A stretch of DNA of 64,000 nucleotides from Ustulina deusta. Taxonomy: Eukaryota; Ascomycota; Sordariomycetes; Xylariales; Xylariaceae. The notes beneath the pieces are model-generated. The model saw nothing but the letters and a program-made list of their open reading frames with translations. It had not been told where the DNA came from and made no database searches. Of the stretch, positions 33,948-44,479 are shown piece by piece. The position numbers and the translations under genes are program-made. Location of the stretch: positions 36,595 through 100,594 of the forward strand of contig JAJNNX010000084.1 of the NCBI GenBank assembly GCA_023159155.1, written 5' to 3'. Within the stretch, counting starts at the first letter, position 1, and each line of letters starts with the position of its first letter.

Positions 33948-35288
33948 ATGGCATCCCTGGGCTCGCTACCACCAGAGCTGAAGGTCCAAATTGCAAGTCT
34001 CCTACGCCCAAGCGATCTAGCATGCCTTCGTTTTGCCAACCGTGACTGGGCAGCTGCTGGGTCCCGGCCCCTCTTCGAGGTGTTGCGCTTTTCGGGACGC
34101 CCGCAAGATGAGCCGCCTTCTTGGAACTTCGGGCCACACGCTGAATACCTTCCATATCCTGCCAACCTTGGCCGACCTCGTGCTTGCCGGATGAAGACGG
34201 TCGAATTCGGTCGCCTGTCCGATACCGTCAAAGAAGTCATATCTCTCGCACTCCATAGATACACCAGGACATTCGTCTTTAACCCGGCCTACTACCGCAA
34301 TGGTAAGCCCGCCGGTTATAACAAGTCTTAGCTTATGGCTCTTTGTTTTATGAACTACATGTCACAGGCTTCTGGGATGACTATCGCTTGATGCTGGAAG
34401 CGGCGATGGATGAACCGCTCGATGAAGCTGACTTAGATGATAACGACATTGATCAGGTCGAATATGAGTACAGAGTAGGAGCCTGGGCAGAATCAGACTC
34501 GTCGAAATCGTCTGTGGACGTACTTGGATTAGCACTCGAGCGTGAAAGGGTCCGCCGGGTGCTTCGGCTGGACCTTGAAGCCGGGGCCATTAATAAAGCC
34601 ATTGCTCACTGCTCATCGCTCATGACTGAGTTCGTAGCTCAAGCTTTAGAATCTGCCGGGCGACATATCCAACACCTACAAATTATCGAGTTCTGCCCGG
34701 CACAATTCCACAACACGCCCGCTACGCGACATCTTTTCACAGGGTTACGACAGCTATCGTTAGACCAGTTTTCCATGCCACCGTTGGAGTCACAGTCATC
34801 GGGAGTGATGGCTAAGCTGTTGCAATGTGTGCTGCCAACATTGGAACGGCTATCGGTCGGCGCCGGGGCGAAATGGCCGGAGATACAAGGCGACGGCGAA
34901 GACGCCCTATTCAGAAAAACCCTGGGTATGCAAGGTGAAGATTCGCCGCTGGTCTTTCCTAGGCTAGAGTTCTTACAATTTCTGAGGTATGATATTTGAC
35001 GGATCAACATTGCTTCGTTTCCTCAGCGCCCAGCTTTGTCTTAGGCGGCTGGAGTTCACCCACGTGGTTCTAGGCCCTAACGGTTTAAGATGGCCTGAAT
35101 TTTTGGAAGCCTTACCTGATAGAATCGAAAGCTGCCAGCTGCTCGAGGACTTCCGCCATGAGCCAATAGAGGGTGGGGATCCTACAGGAAGATGGGATCC
35201 GGAGGTTGACCCAATTCCAATCCACTCTGGCTGGAAAGAAAAGAGATTATACGGTTTAGGATCCGGGCATTTCGTGCGCAAGACTTGA
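33948..35288 (+). CDS. F-box protein
   Basis: Three exons, 33948-34302, 34368-34986 and 35027-35288, total 1,236 nt (411 residues) with GT-AG introns in matching phase. The N-terminus is an F-box: LGSLPPELKVQIASLLRPSD, then LACLRFANRDW (residues about 4-35), which would bind Skp1 in an SCF ubiquitin ligase. The centre is acidic (DEADLDDNDIDQ). The remainder has spaced leucines (LRQLSLDQF, LPTLERLSV, CLRRLEFTHVVL) that resemble the LRR-like substrate side of fungal F-box proteins. The substrate is unknown. The second intron is only 40 nt, so that junction is less certain. The frame is unbroken, in contrast to the damaged genes around it. Confidence 0.78.
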
Positions 35289-37175
35289 TCTCACAAAGAA
35301 AATAAAGGCGGCTGACCAGGCCTGTTTAACATCAGGTAGAAGTCTTACAGTTGAATCTATTTACGTTAGCAGTAATGATAAGCTTTCCAGCTTCGAACGC
35401 CGGACTTGTCGATGCAGCAGGTGTCGACCCAAAAGTGTCGCAAGCTATCTCGTCTGGCCTGTTCGCCGCAAAAGCGGATCTTTTCGTACCTAATCTTGTT
35501 TTGGCCGATTCCTTGTTCGAGGTCTTTGTAGGTGACCTCTTCCGAGCCCCAGGTGTGGGACAGTATCGCGTACGGGGGAATGTTGGTACTTGGTCGGTAG
35601 TCTGTAAGGCTGAATAAGCTTGTATTGTTGTAACTTAGAAAACGTATGGCAGAGAGATTAGGTTTCTTTAGTCAATCAAGAAGTTATACAAAAAATAGTG
35701 CTATAATATTATCATATGTTTAATCAACGATTTATACTAAAGGCTGAATTAAGGCTATGATATGAGAAGCTGCCCAAGGTTTGCGTAAGCGCGGGGTTGA
35801 GGCAATCCTCGGAGCTGTACGGGAGGCGAGCCTCTATTCAAACTGGTGGGTAGCTATGTGGCGGAGTGTCGATGCAGCCTAAGTGGTATCTAGACAGGTC
35901 GATCAGCAAGCTCAGGCTCAGGCTTAGCTAGTTAAGCAAAAATAATTCTGTTCGCGACAGCTGCTCAAGTATGGTAAAAGCAGCGAGCCAAAGTCACCGA
36001 AGAGCATAGCTTCTAGGCCTCTGACAATCATAGACTAGATGTTTCAAGCAAGAGTGCTAGGATGGTTGCTTGTATAAAAGGGGCCGGTCGTGCACTACGG
36101 GAGTCTTACGCTAGTAGATCAGCCCCGCTTCTTAGTGGACGTAGTCGCAATACTTTAGCGCAGTTGCCTATGGCAACCAGCCAGAAGCCAAGCCCCTGGT
36201 TTCTTGCGACTATAAAGTATAAACAACGGAGATCTTTATACGACTGGCTTAGCTCTCCTCGATATCGAGCATTTAAGAGTAAAGGTTTTTTGGCCGGTTT
36301 AGAAAAAAGGGTTGCACTCTACACAATTGTAAACAAGAGAGAAGTATTTTAGAGCCGATATTTTTTTGCCGGCAGAAAAGGTACGTACCTCTACGCTCAG
36401 TTTTAGTCTGTAGCTTAAAAGTACGTATCATTTATGCCGGCAGAAAACAAGGGCTAAAGTCAGTAGTAAGGGGGGGAAAGTGGGGTCAGCTCAGCCCTAT
36501 ACATGCCCCATGTGCATTATAAAGTACCTTTAACTTGCTTCGTTCTAGCTAAAATATACTACCTCAATATTATCACTTCCCGATCTTCAATAAAAGTTCC
36601 GCAACATGTCGTAGTATACTATCTATCTGCTCTATTATTACTATTGCTATTACGCCATGGGGCATTCCTATTATAGAGCCGTCGACTTTGTACTCCAGCT
36701 TGTAATGTGACAGGCGGATGCCGGGCGGAGTACATTTCATGTGTGGTCACGCTCTTCTCAAATCACCTTGGGAGGATATTCGCATTCATCATGGTTGCCA
36801 CGGCCTACCAAACTGTCCAAATTCACACGAGGGGTTCCTTGCCTATGAGATGAGTTGCTACAGAAGAACGCCCACTTTGTCCACCTGCACGAGTTGCGAG
36901 CACTTTCCCAGCAACAACTTTTCCATCTCGGCCGTGATCTCGACGCATCGATCTCCGCGAACCCCCTCACGTCTCCCTCTGCTATGATCTTTCTACTCGT
37001 TATAAGCGTCTTATCTAGCAAGCAGTATATGGCGTATTCTTTGCCCTCGCCACTTTTTAACCACCCTGTATAGTGAGTTACGATCCTTGCCTGCGATCTG
37101 CTGCTCGCGCTTTTACATCTCTAGTCTATATTCCAGAAAGACTTATCTACCAGACTTATCGGTTACTAACCCCCA
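35289..37175. other. Intergenic, weak frames only
   Basis: A 13-base repeat TGCCGGCAGAAAA occurs twice, at 36367-36379 and 36435-36447, next to GTACGTA sequences. A frame at 36718-36987 has a Cys/His-rich stretch (FMCGHALLKSPWEDI, then CHGLPNCPNS, CTSCEHF) that may be a small Cys-rich gene of unknown type, but its end is unclear. Nothing else is supported. Confidence 0.35.
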
Positions 37176-40100
37176 ATGTGCCTACCATCAGCAGCTCACG
37201 AGATGGACGACCCTTGGAATTGGGACATTGAGAGGGTGATTCAAGAACTTTGTTCTTCAAATCGCACTTGGATTCGCATTCCTTCCCCAGAGCTTCCTCC
37301 ATCCGACCTACTCGAGGCTTGTCTACGCGAACAAGGAGCCGATGGCCATACGATTCTCACATACCCCGACGAGCCAGAGCTGTGCGATAGCCTTGGCATC
37401 AAAACTCTGAAGCAGAAGAGCACTTTCAGGCATGCCCGCAGCCAGCTTCGTCAACAAAGCCAGATGTATCAGTATTACCTCGGCAATTATTCTGCTTCAG
37501 AAGCAAAACTGACCGCCAATGCTCAGAATATCGACCTATCGACTTGCGGGCCTTTCCCATCCGCACTAGCGCCTGCACCCACAGCCACGGCCACAGTCAT
37601 GGCCGTCGCCCCCCTAGATGTTGCAGGCCCTTCCACAGCCAGTCGAAAACCGCGACGAGTTGCCCCGAACCCCCTTTCAAGCGGAGTCAACATCGATAGG
37701 ACACTCTCCAGTTCCTCAGCAATTGTATCTTTAGATGAGAGCGGACAAGGAGCTGATAACAGCACCATATGTCAGCCAACGAAGGCCTACCTTGGACCGG
37801 GTGTGGTGTCCCAATTCGACCTCATTCACGCTGAGCCTACCGAGGTGGAACTTGAATCACACGATGAAAATGAAATCAATATTTCCTACGCAAAAATTCC
37901 CCCCTGGCAACGTTTGCAAGCGCATAAACACTTCAAGCGTCATCTCTTGAGGGCACAGCGACGTTCAGGACGTATTGCTAGAAACAGAGCTGATATAATT
38001 GCTAGGGCACACGATTCTGAAGACGATGATATTCTACCTCTTTATGGTGATTCGGATGATGACGCAGACCCGGAGACATGGGAAGAGGTCCAGGATGAGC
38101 AGAGAGCAACGAGAATCTGCCATCGAAAACCCACAGGACTCACTAATGAGGCTGCCAACCATATCATAGATGAAGCTATTCTGAACTACATTGACGATTG
38201 GAAACAACGAAAGCTGCCTATACTATCTCGAAAAGCAAATATGCTCTGGAAACATGCCCGAAGACATGGTCAGCAGGGTGCAATCAATAAGATACACGAT
38301 GAAATCCGGTTGTTGGAGGGGCGTCGTGCAAAACTACGCGAAGGAATCCTCAGCCAACAGTGGCGTAGCGTCTCTGAGCTCCAAGCTATTGTACAAGCGC
38401 TAGAACCCACCATTGTGGAGGAGCAAGCTGCGCGATGGAGGCTTGGTGTTCTAAGGTCTATCAAAGAGCCTGATGAACTCCCAAAGATGCCCGAAAACAC
38501 AAAGACGAAGCTTCGACCTGTCCAACCTACCAAGGATGAAGAGGATGGCGAGACATTAACCAGCGAGTCAGAGTGTGGCCAAGACGGCTCGGGCATCGAA
38601 GGACTAAATGGTCGGCTAAACGCTCATCATCGTGTGCAGTACCAGCAGCCGATCGTTATTCTGGATGATAAACCAGAAGTGCACGAGAAGGGGCTTGCCA
38701 TGTCTGGGCATACTAGCTTCCAAGCGGAGAGTACCAGGTCGATTGGAAACCTAGCCGCTCATCAAGGGCTAGCGACTGGCTTCAGTACTGGGGGAAAAGA
38801 TAATGGCGCTCTCGTATCGAGCCCAAAATTTGAGCCGATTACTGATACCTGCCAGGATGATCATGGTTTGCACTCTATCGAGCGAATGGACGAGGAAGAT
38901 CACGGACAATGCCGCGTAAAACGCCGAAAGCTTACCCAAGAGATGGAGGAGATCGAGCCTCCTGATGGTAACGATAAACCGAACATCGAATTCGGCGGTC
39001 GACATGCAAATCGTCACATTACCGAGGACGAGTGGACAAGTGTGTGCAAGATGTTCCAATGCCCGACAACCATTACGAGTCTTAAGCCTCGCGGCTTCGA
39101 CATAGAGATCGCCCCGTACCAGCTGCACGCGATATGGTGGATGCTGACTCAACAGCCCGTGCGTGACATCCAGGGTGGCTGCCTGGGCGATGCGATGGGT
39201 CTCGGCAAGACCGTAGAGGTCTTGTCCACTTTCGCTACATTCGCCATGATCAAAGCCAATCACGAGGAAGTCGTCGAGTTTTGGGAACATGGAGTTGTAA
39301 GGGACGGCCGACGACATCTACCCCAAGAGCAGACAAAAGACCATGACCACTGTCCTAGCCAGTTGGAGTCGCCATACCCGACGGAGTGCACGTGTGTCCA
39401 ATCTGGAGACACCTACGAGATTGCAACGGGCATGCCTTCGCTGCCAACAATTTGCGTCGTACCACCTACGGCTATGCGTTTCTGGGCAGCCGAGTTTCGC
39501 AAGGTTTTAGATGCGACGCACCCGATAGCAGGACTCCTCAGGCTCTCTGTATGGCATAACGACTATAGCAAGGACCAACAATTGTACCATGGAAAGGATC
39601 GCGTGAAGTTGACGGCAGGGACCGCTGTCCGACAGTTCAATAGCAAGGGAGAGGAGCTGTGTCTCGTGGCCGGCCGGCCGGGATTAAGCAACTAGCTGCT
39701 GCTTTTCAGCCGGCACGGAGCTACCAATTTTTATGCTGCATACGATGGAATGAGCGGCCGACTTTCCGACAAAGACGGGAACCATAAAACGGTCCATATG
39801 AACCTGCTGGGCGCAGCTTTTATATTTTTCGACGAAGCTCACCAATACAACGGCAAGCTGGACAGCCCCACCGGTCCCTTTCAGCTGCTGCGCGGCCTCC
39901 GAGACACAAGCCTACAGGAGCCAGTGGCTTTCACTATCTCTGCGTCTATTCCCTTGAGTGGCCCTGGGCTTCTCGCCAATATAGTCCAGCATATTCTAGC
40001 CAGCAGGGAGCTGCAATGGGAGGAGGTGGAGATTGGAGGTGTTACTGACGTGCAGTCGTTAATAGAGGCGCAAACAGACTTCGATTATCTTGTCCAAAAC

Positions 40101-41282
40101 TTGAACAGCAAAGATGAGAAGATCAAAAAGAAGCTCTCAGGTCGCAAGGAAAAGATATACAAGATAGAAAAAGAACTAGTGCCTCGCTTGTTAATGGCCC
40201 GTCGTCCTACGGATACTTTCAGAGGGAAGCCAATCGGAGAGGGCAGTCGGAAGATCACCGTAAATCATATCAAGTGCCCGATGGCGGACGGCCTCGCACG
40301 AGAAGCCTTCCGGCGCACAACGGCCGAGGTGCAAAGCTACGTGCAGCGCTTACTACAGGAGGCGAAGCAGGAATGGAAACAAGACGGTCAGACAGGTCCT
40401 GAGCCAACCCAACAAAGCGTCGAAGCCAGTCTATTTGGTAACAGTGTGGACAGTGCTGCCATGGCCAGAAGAATGAAGGATTCGGGGGTTGCGTGGCTGC
40501 GGCTTGCCCGCGCCGGAGTATACCCTTTCCTCGCCCATCTCCTAAAGACAGGTGATATTAAAGACAGCATGTTACGTTACGAACAAGCCAATGACCTTGG
40601 GGCAAGGGCGTGCAGGGCATACTTCACCGACGGCTGGGATGCGATGGTCAGCATCTTCGAGGAGTGTCCGCTATGGGACCACCGCAAAGAGCTTATCCAG
40701 CAATCGCCCAGATTCGATCGCCTTTGCCACTTCGTTGACGATATGCTATCCTATAGATCGCGAGTGCCGACTACTAATAACCCGGGTCCTCGCGATGGAA
40801 CAAACATCCGCCACATGATAGTGCTCACGCAGTCACCCTCGTCAGCATTTATTACCTATATGCTCCTTGCATGTGCTTATAAGGAGAATGTTAAAGTGGT
40901 CCTGTTTAATGCTGCGACAAAGAATGATGCGAAGGCTGGTGATAACGGGTACGGCCGGAATCAAATCCTAGATGACCTCAATTCGCCGTGTGATCAGTCG
41001 TCCCCGAACAAGATTATCATCTCGACCTACCAAATTTGTGGAGTAGCATTAAACCTCCAGAGGGCGAATTACTGTATTATGATGGAGCCGGCCGGGACGA
41101 CTGAAATTGAAAGGCAAGCGGCGGCGAGGGTCAATCGGCGAGGACAGGAGTTGCAACCTGTAACAGTGATGCTCTACGACGAGCATAACTTTCTAGAGTC
41201 GCTTCGCCTCTCGCGGAGGGCAAATCATGAGGCGATGATGTCGTGGAAAGAAAACGGAATACCCTGGGATAAATTCATGTGA
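37176..41282 (+). pseudogene. SNF2-type helicase/ATPase gene with an in-frame TAG
   Basis: One frame runs from the ATG at 37176 (a second ATG at 37203 is possible) to TGA at 41282, broken only by TAG at 39693-39695. The first about 600 residues are low-complexity and acidic. Helicase motifs follow: PYQLHAIWWMLTQQ, LGDAMGLGKTVEVLS (Walker A), VVPPTAMRFW (Ia), then after the TAG AFIFFDEAHQYNG (DEAH), FTISASIPLSG (III), IISTYQICGVALNLQRANY (V) and EIERQAAARVNRRGQ (VI). SNF2 enzymes of this kind remodel chromatin or serve repair. The TAG falls between Ia and II, where the text around it (LLLFSRHGATNFYAAYDG) looks conserved. A simple in-frame intron does not remove it without deleting part of that text. 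Either a recent nonsense mutation or an odd intron is possible. Without the stop the protein would be about 1,368 residues. Confidence 0.8.
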
Positions 41283-42059
41283 CAAGGAATATGGTTCGCG
41301 ATTGTTTGATTTGCTCCATGCTGTTGGCTGTACAACGCTGTTCAAATGTGTATAAAGAGACCAACTTTCTATAGAAGTCCGACATGTGGCATATCCCGAG
41401 TCAATCAACGACCATAGTAACTGCTTCATGAACCCAAGTCCATGTGGCCTAAAGAGCGCGTGGCGAGCTGTGAACCTGTGAGACGGATAGTAGTATTTCT
41501 AGTGGGCAATCCAGACTTCCTAGCTGTCGGCAGTCTCACGGAGGTGTGGAGTTGTGATTAATCAAGGGAAGTGGACTAGCGCACTCTCCAGAAGCGATCA
41601 CCAGAAGTGTATTCAGTATACAGATCACCACCCGTGTACCACCTTGCCTAGTGCCCAGAATAGCGCAACGACAAAGGCGGTAGAGGCGTTCTCCGCTGTC
41701 TCACAGTGCCCTTTCGTGTGTTATTACTGCTCCGACCTAGAAGGATCCACAACCACCCCCTTTGCCAGATGACTGTCCCAGTCACCCATACAACCTATTA
41801 TCCAATTTAGCCATTTGTGAGGCTATCATGAACCTAGTTGCTCTTATTATATCCCTCAATCGCTGGGGGTCTCTCTGTCATGGGAGGATGTCTCAGAGTA
41901 AAGGCTGGTGTGAGAGATAAAGGGTCAATTGATAAGCTATCTATGTCATGTCTAGCCAGATGAGGTCTGTGCTTAGGGTCCACCCAATGCACCAGCAAAT
42001 TTGTATGAGAACAAGGCACCAACACACGCGGGAATACAGACATGCACAATCAATCAATT
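41283..42059. other. Intergenic, nothing recognised
   Basis: The stretch between the SNF2 gene and the LINE fragment. It contains only short unrelated frames. Confidence 0.4.
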
Positions 42060-42530
42060 GAATAAATCTACAGACTCGCTTATTTCTGACACCTACGCCT
42101 CCCGACCCGCCATCGTCAAAGAGCTGGGTCTCGCCCTCTCAGACGTGCCCGATAATCACAATACGGCTACAGGCTACGCTATTAAGTTTAAGAACAAAGA
42201 AATAAGGCAAAAACTGCTAGATCACAGCAGGGAAGTGGGCAGGGTATGCTCTGCTGACGCTATTGAGACACCCGAAAAATGGTACAACTATGTAGTGTAG
42301 TACCGAACTGCTCGACCTGGCTAACTACGCTAGATGGGGAAAAGCAACGCATTGAGACTACCATCCACGAGCAGGTAAAGGCTCAAACAGGTCTGGAGCC
42401 AGTATCGATCCGACCATCAAAACAAGGGTTAGGACCGGTAGAAGGCACCCGGCTAGTGTCATTCAGGTCTACGGTCAGACCTTTTAGGCTACACGGGACA
42501 AGCTCGCTGTTCAGGACTAGTGGAATAGAA
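42060..42530 (+). pseudogene. Gag-like (ORF1) fragment of a Tad-type LINE
   Basis: The frame reads RPAIVKELGLAL, FKNKEIRQKLLDHSREVG and KWYNYVV, then after a frame change VPNCSTWLTTLDG, TGLEPVSIRPSKQGLGP, VSFRSTVRPFRLHGTSS. This order is that of the first ORF of fungal Tad-like LINEs. The frame change at 42283-42303 is explained by a tandem duplication of GTAGT (5 bp). The zinc knuckles that normally follow and the whole of ORF2 are missing, so this is a short dead piece. Confidence 0.65.
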
Positions 42531-43211
42531 GCCGCAGACCAAGCAGCACAGCGTCAACAGCTAAACGGATATGACACCATGCTGCGAGTTTCAGAAAGCT
42601 TAAGGTCTCGCAATCTCAGCCGCCGCAAGGAGGCAACTTTCGCATTTTGTACAAATGAAGGCGTTGTCGCATCCTCAGAGAACGCTACAATCCATTCGTA
42701 TGCGAAGACCTTATCCGAAGAGCCGTTTACAGAGGTAAGCATGCAGCTTGGGCGCGAAATAGGGTTTGGGTGAACATTTTCAATTGACCTTTTTGTTTAA
42801 GGATGGACTCTTATTATAGTTACAACATCATGCCATCGTTTATATTTGACAGCCTGTTCTACGAACTAGTATTCCATCCAGTAATGGCCCCGTGCCCTGT
42901 GGCGGCCTAGTCACTAAACACGATTCGTCAGGGGAGCAATATTGCATAGTTATCCAAGAACAGAGGGGCATTACCTATTTAGGTAAGTAATCGTCGTGTA
43001 CTAACCCGTTTTGGGTATACCTCCCCTATCTTTAGCATTGATCCTGAACTGGTAGGAGAACTGCCGAGTTGGTTGCCATGGAGATTTCGGCTGATAGAAA
43101 TAGCAATCCGCTAAGCTATTCACGCCATTATTTCTGTTTTACCATGTAGAATTAAGACAGCATTATCTCCTGAGCCTTTGTTGTGGATGCGCGTTTTCTC
43201 CAACGGTTATC
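42531..43211. other. Intergenic, nothing recognised
   Basis: It runs from the end of the LINE fragment to the HNH gene. The first part stays open to 42,773 but has no family features. The promoter of the HNH gene is expected at the right. Confidence 0.4.
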
Positions 43212-43994
43212 ATGGTCATTGCTCGACCTAGGATGACCGAAATTGGCCAACAGAAACAATCGCATGTAATCGAGTTCCTCCACCCTGCCTATCCCGACGG
43301 CGCCAACATTCTTCTAAGGCTTTACGCAGTTGACGATGACGGCGTCGACTTCGACTTCGCGCATATTGCTTGCAGCATCATCGCCAACAACACCTTCACA
43401 AGTGGATGGCTAGCGCGACGTCGAGTGTGTGGCGAAAACCACGAATACAAAGCCGTCACGCGCGGTTTACTGAAAGACAAGTCGTATTACTTCTGTATTG
43501 GGGAAGACGCGACCTGCACATACCCTATTGTCACTCGAATCGATGAATGGGAATTCCCACACCAGATCTGGGATAGAGCTGGTGCCCGCGGTGACGACAG
43601 GAGGCCTATTGCGACATGGACTTGGTTTCAAACGAGAGTACAAGAAGGGGAGAATGTGGAACCATTCCCGGTCGCTACGTCAGATCCTAAAATGATCGTC
43701 AGGGCGCGTGATAGGAACTGCCGCGTTACAGGATATTCAGAGGCAACCGAGGTGGCGCATTTAGGACCAAGTGCTTGCTCATCCTGGTTTGACCGAAATG
43801 GCATGTCGAGATACTGCAGCAATCCAATACCGCTTGGCACCCGCTTTACTATCGACGACGACAAGAACGGAATACTTCTCCGCCGCGATCTGCCGCGCCT
43901 GTCGGGTCGACCTAGTTACAATTCGTTCCGCATTCCCTGTATCCTGGGGAGGAGGCCCCTCGGCTGTTTTCGCTTGGGGCTTCTAGGGAGCTGA
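43212..43994 (+). CDS. Fungal HNH-endonuclease-domain protein, C-terminus probably altered
   Basis: The ATG at 43212 starts a 260-residue frame. Residues 1-150 form the family's variable N-terminus (VIEFLHPAYPDGANILLRLY). The HNH-like region follows: VRARDRNCRVTGYSEATEVAHLGP, then SRYCSNPIPLG and DKNGILLRRDLPRLS, which fits the HNH pattern of a Cys-bearing start, AHL as the central His, and N-x3-LR-DL with its expected final His replaced by Pro (LPRL where LHRL is usual). After that point the frame loses likeness to the family and ends early, so a frameshift near 43,905 is likely. The missing last His would harm metal-dependent cleavage. Such proteins are common in fungal accessory regions; their target is unknown. 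Confidence 0.65.
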   Translation: MVIARPRMTEIGQQKQSHVIEFLHPAYPDGANILLRLYAVDDDGVDFDFAHIACSIIANNTFTSGWLARRRVCGENHEYKAVTRGLLKDKSYYFCIGEDATCTYPIVTRIDEWEFPHQIWDRAGARGDDRRPIATWTWFQTRVQEGENVEPFPVATSDPKMIVRARDRNCRVTGYSEATEVAHLGPSACSSWFDRNGMSRYCSNPIPLGTRFTIDDDKNGILLRRDLPRLSGRPSYNSFRIPCILGRRPLGCFRLGLLGS

Positions 43995-44479
43995 AGAAGC
44001 CAGTGCGCCGGTAACGGTATTAGCAAGGAGTTCTATGCGAAAAGGCAGTTAGTAAGAGACTAGCCGGGTTGAGGAATACGGTGCGCGCAAAATGAGGGAA
44101 ATGCGCACCTAAACCGCCCATGGGAGCTTCTGGCATGAGGAAGTTTGGGTATTGTTAGATATTACGTATGGGCAATAGTGGCAAAGTGAGCTGTTAGGAC
44201 ACCCATAGAAAGATTACCTTATTAGCTAAGCGTGTCAGGCTTGGTTATGTGGCCGAGACCTCGGTCCGAATGTTGTCGACCAGATTCCGCTTCAGGAGCC
44301 GAATGAATCGCTTAAGAAGTTTTTCTTTTGTTTACGCCCCGATATGCCAGCACATTGTCGGCAGATATATAGACGAGGCTGAGCCTTAGCTTTAAATATC
44401 CTTGTATTATATCTACAAGATGTACGTTCCGCTCCGGAGGGCGTCACATCAAATAGGCGCAGCCGATTATCTTAGGTCT
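43995..44479. other. Intergenic between convergent HNH and HET genes
   Basis: No gene is supported. TATA-like and pyrimidine-rich stretches near 44,370-44,420 could belong to an old LTR, but no partner copy is visible. Confidence 0.4.

Noticed and set aside
35351..35617. Frame with hydrophobic start resembling a signal peptide
   Set aside because: Begins at TTG, no cleavage-site context or homologous pattern; likely chance.
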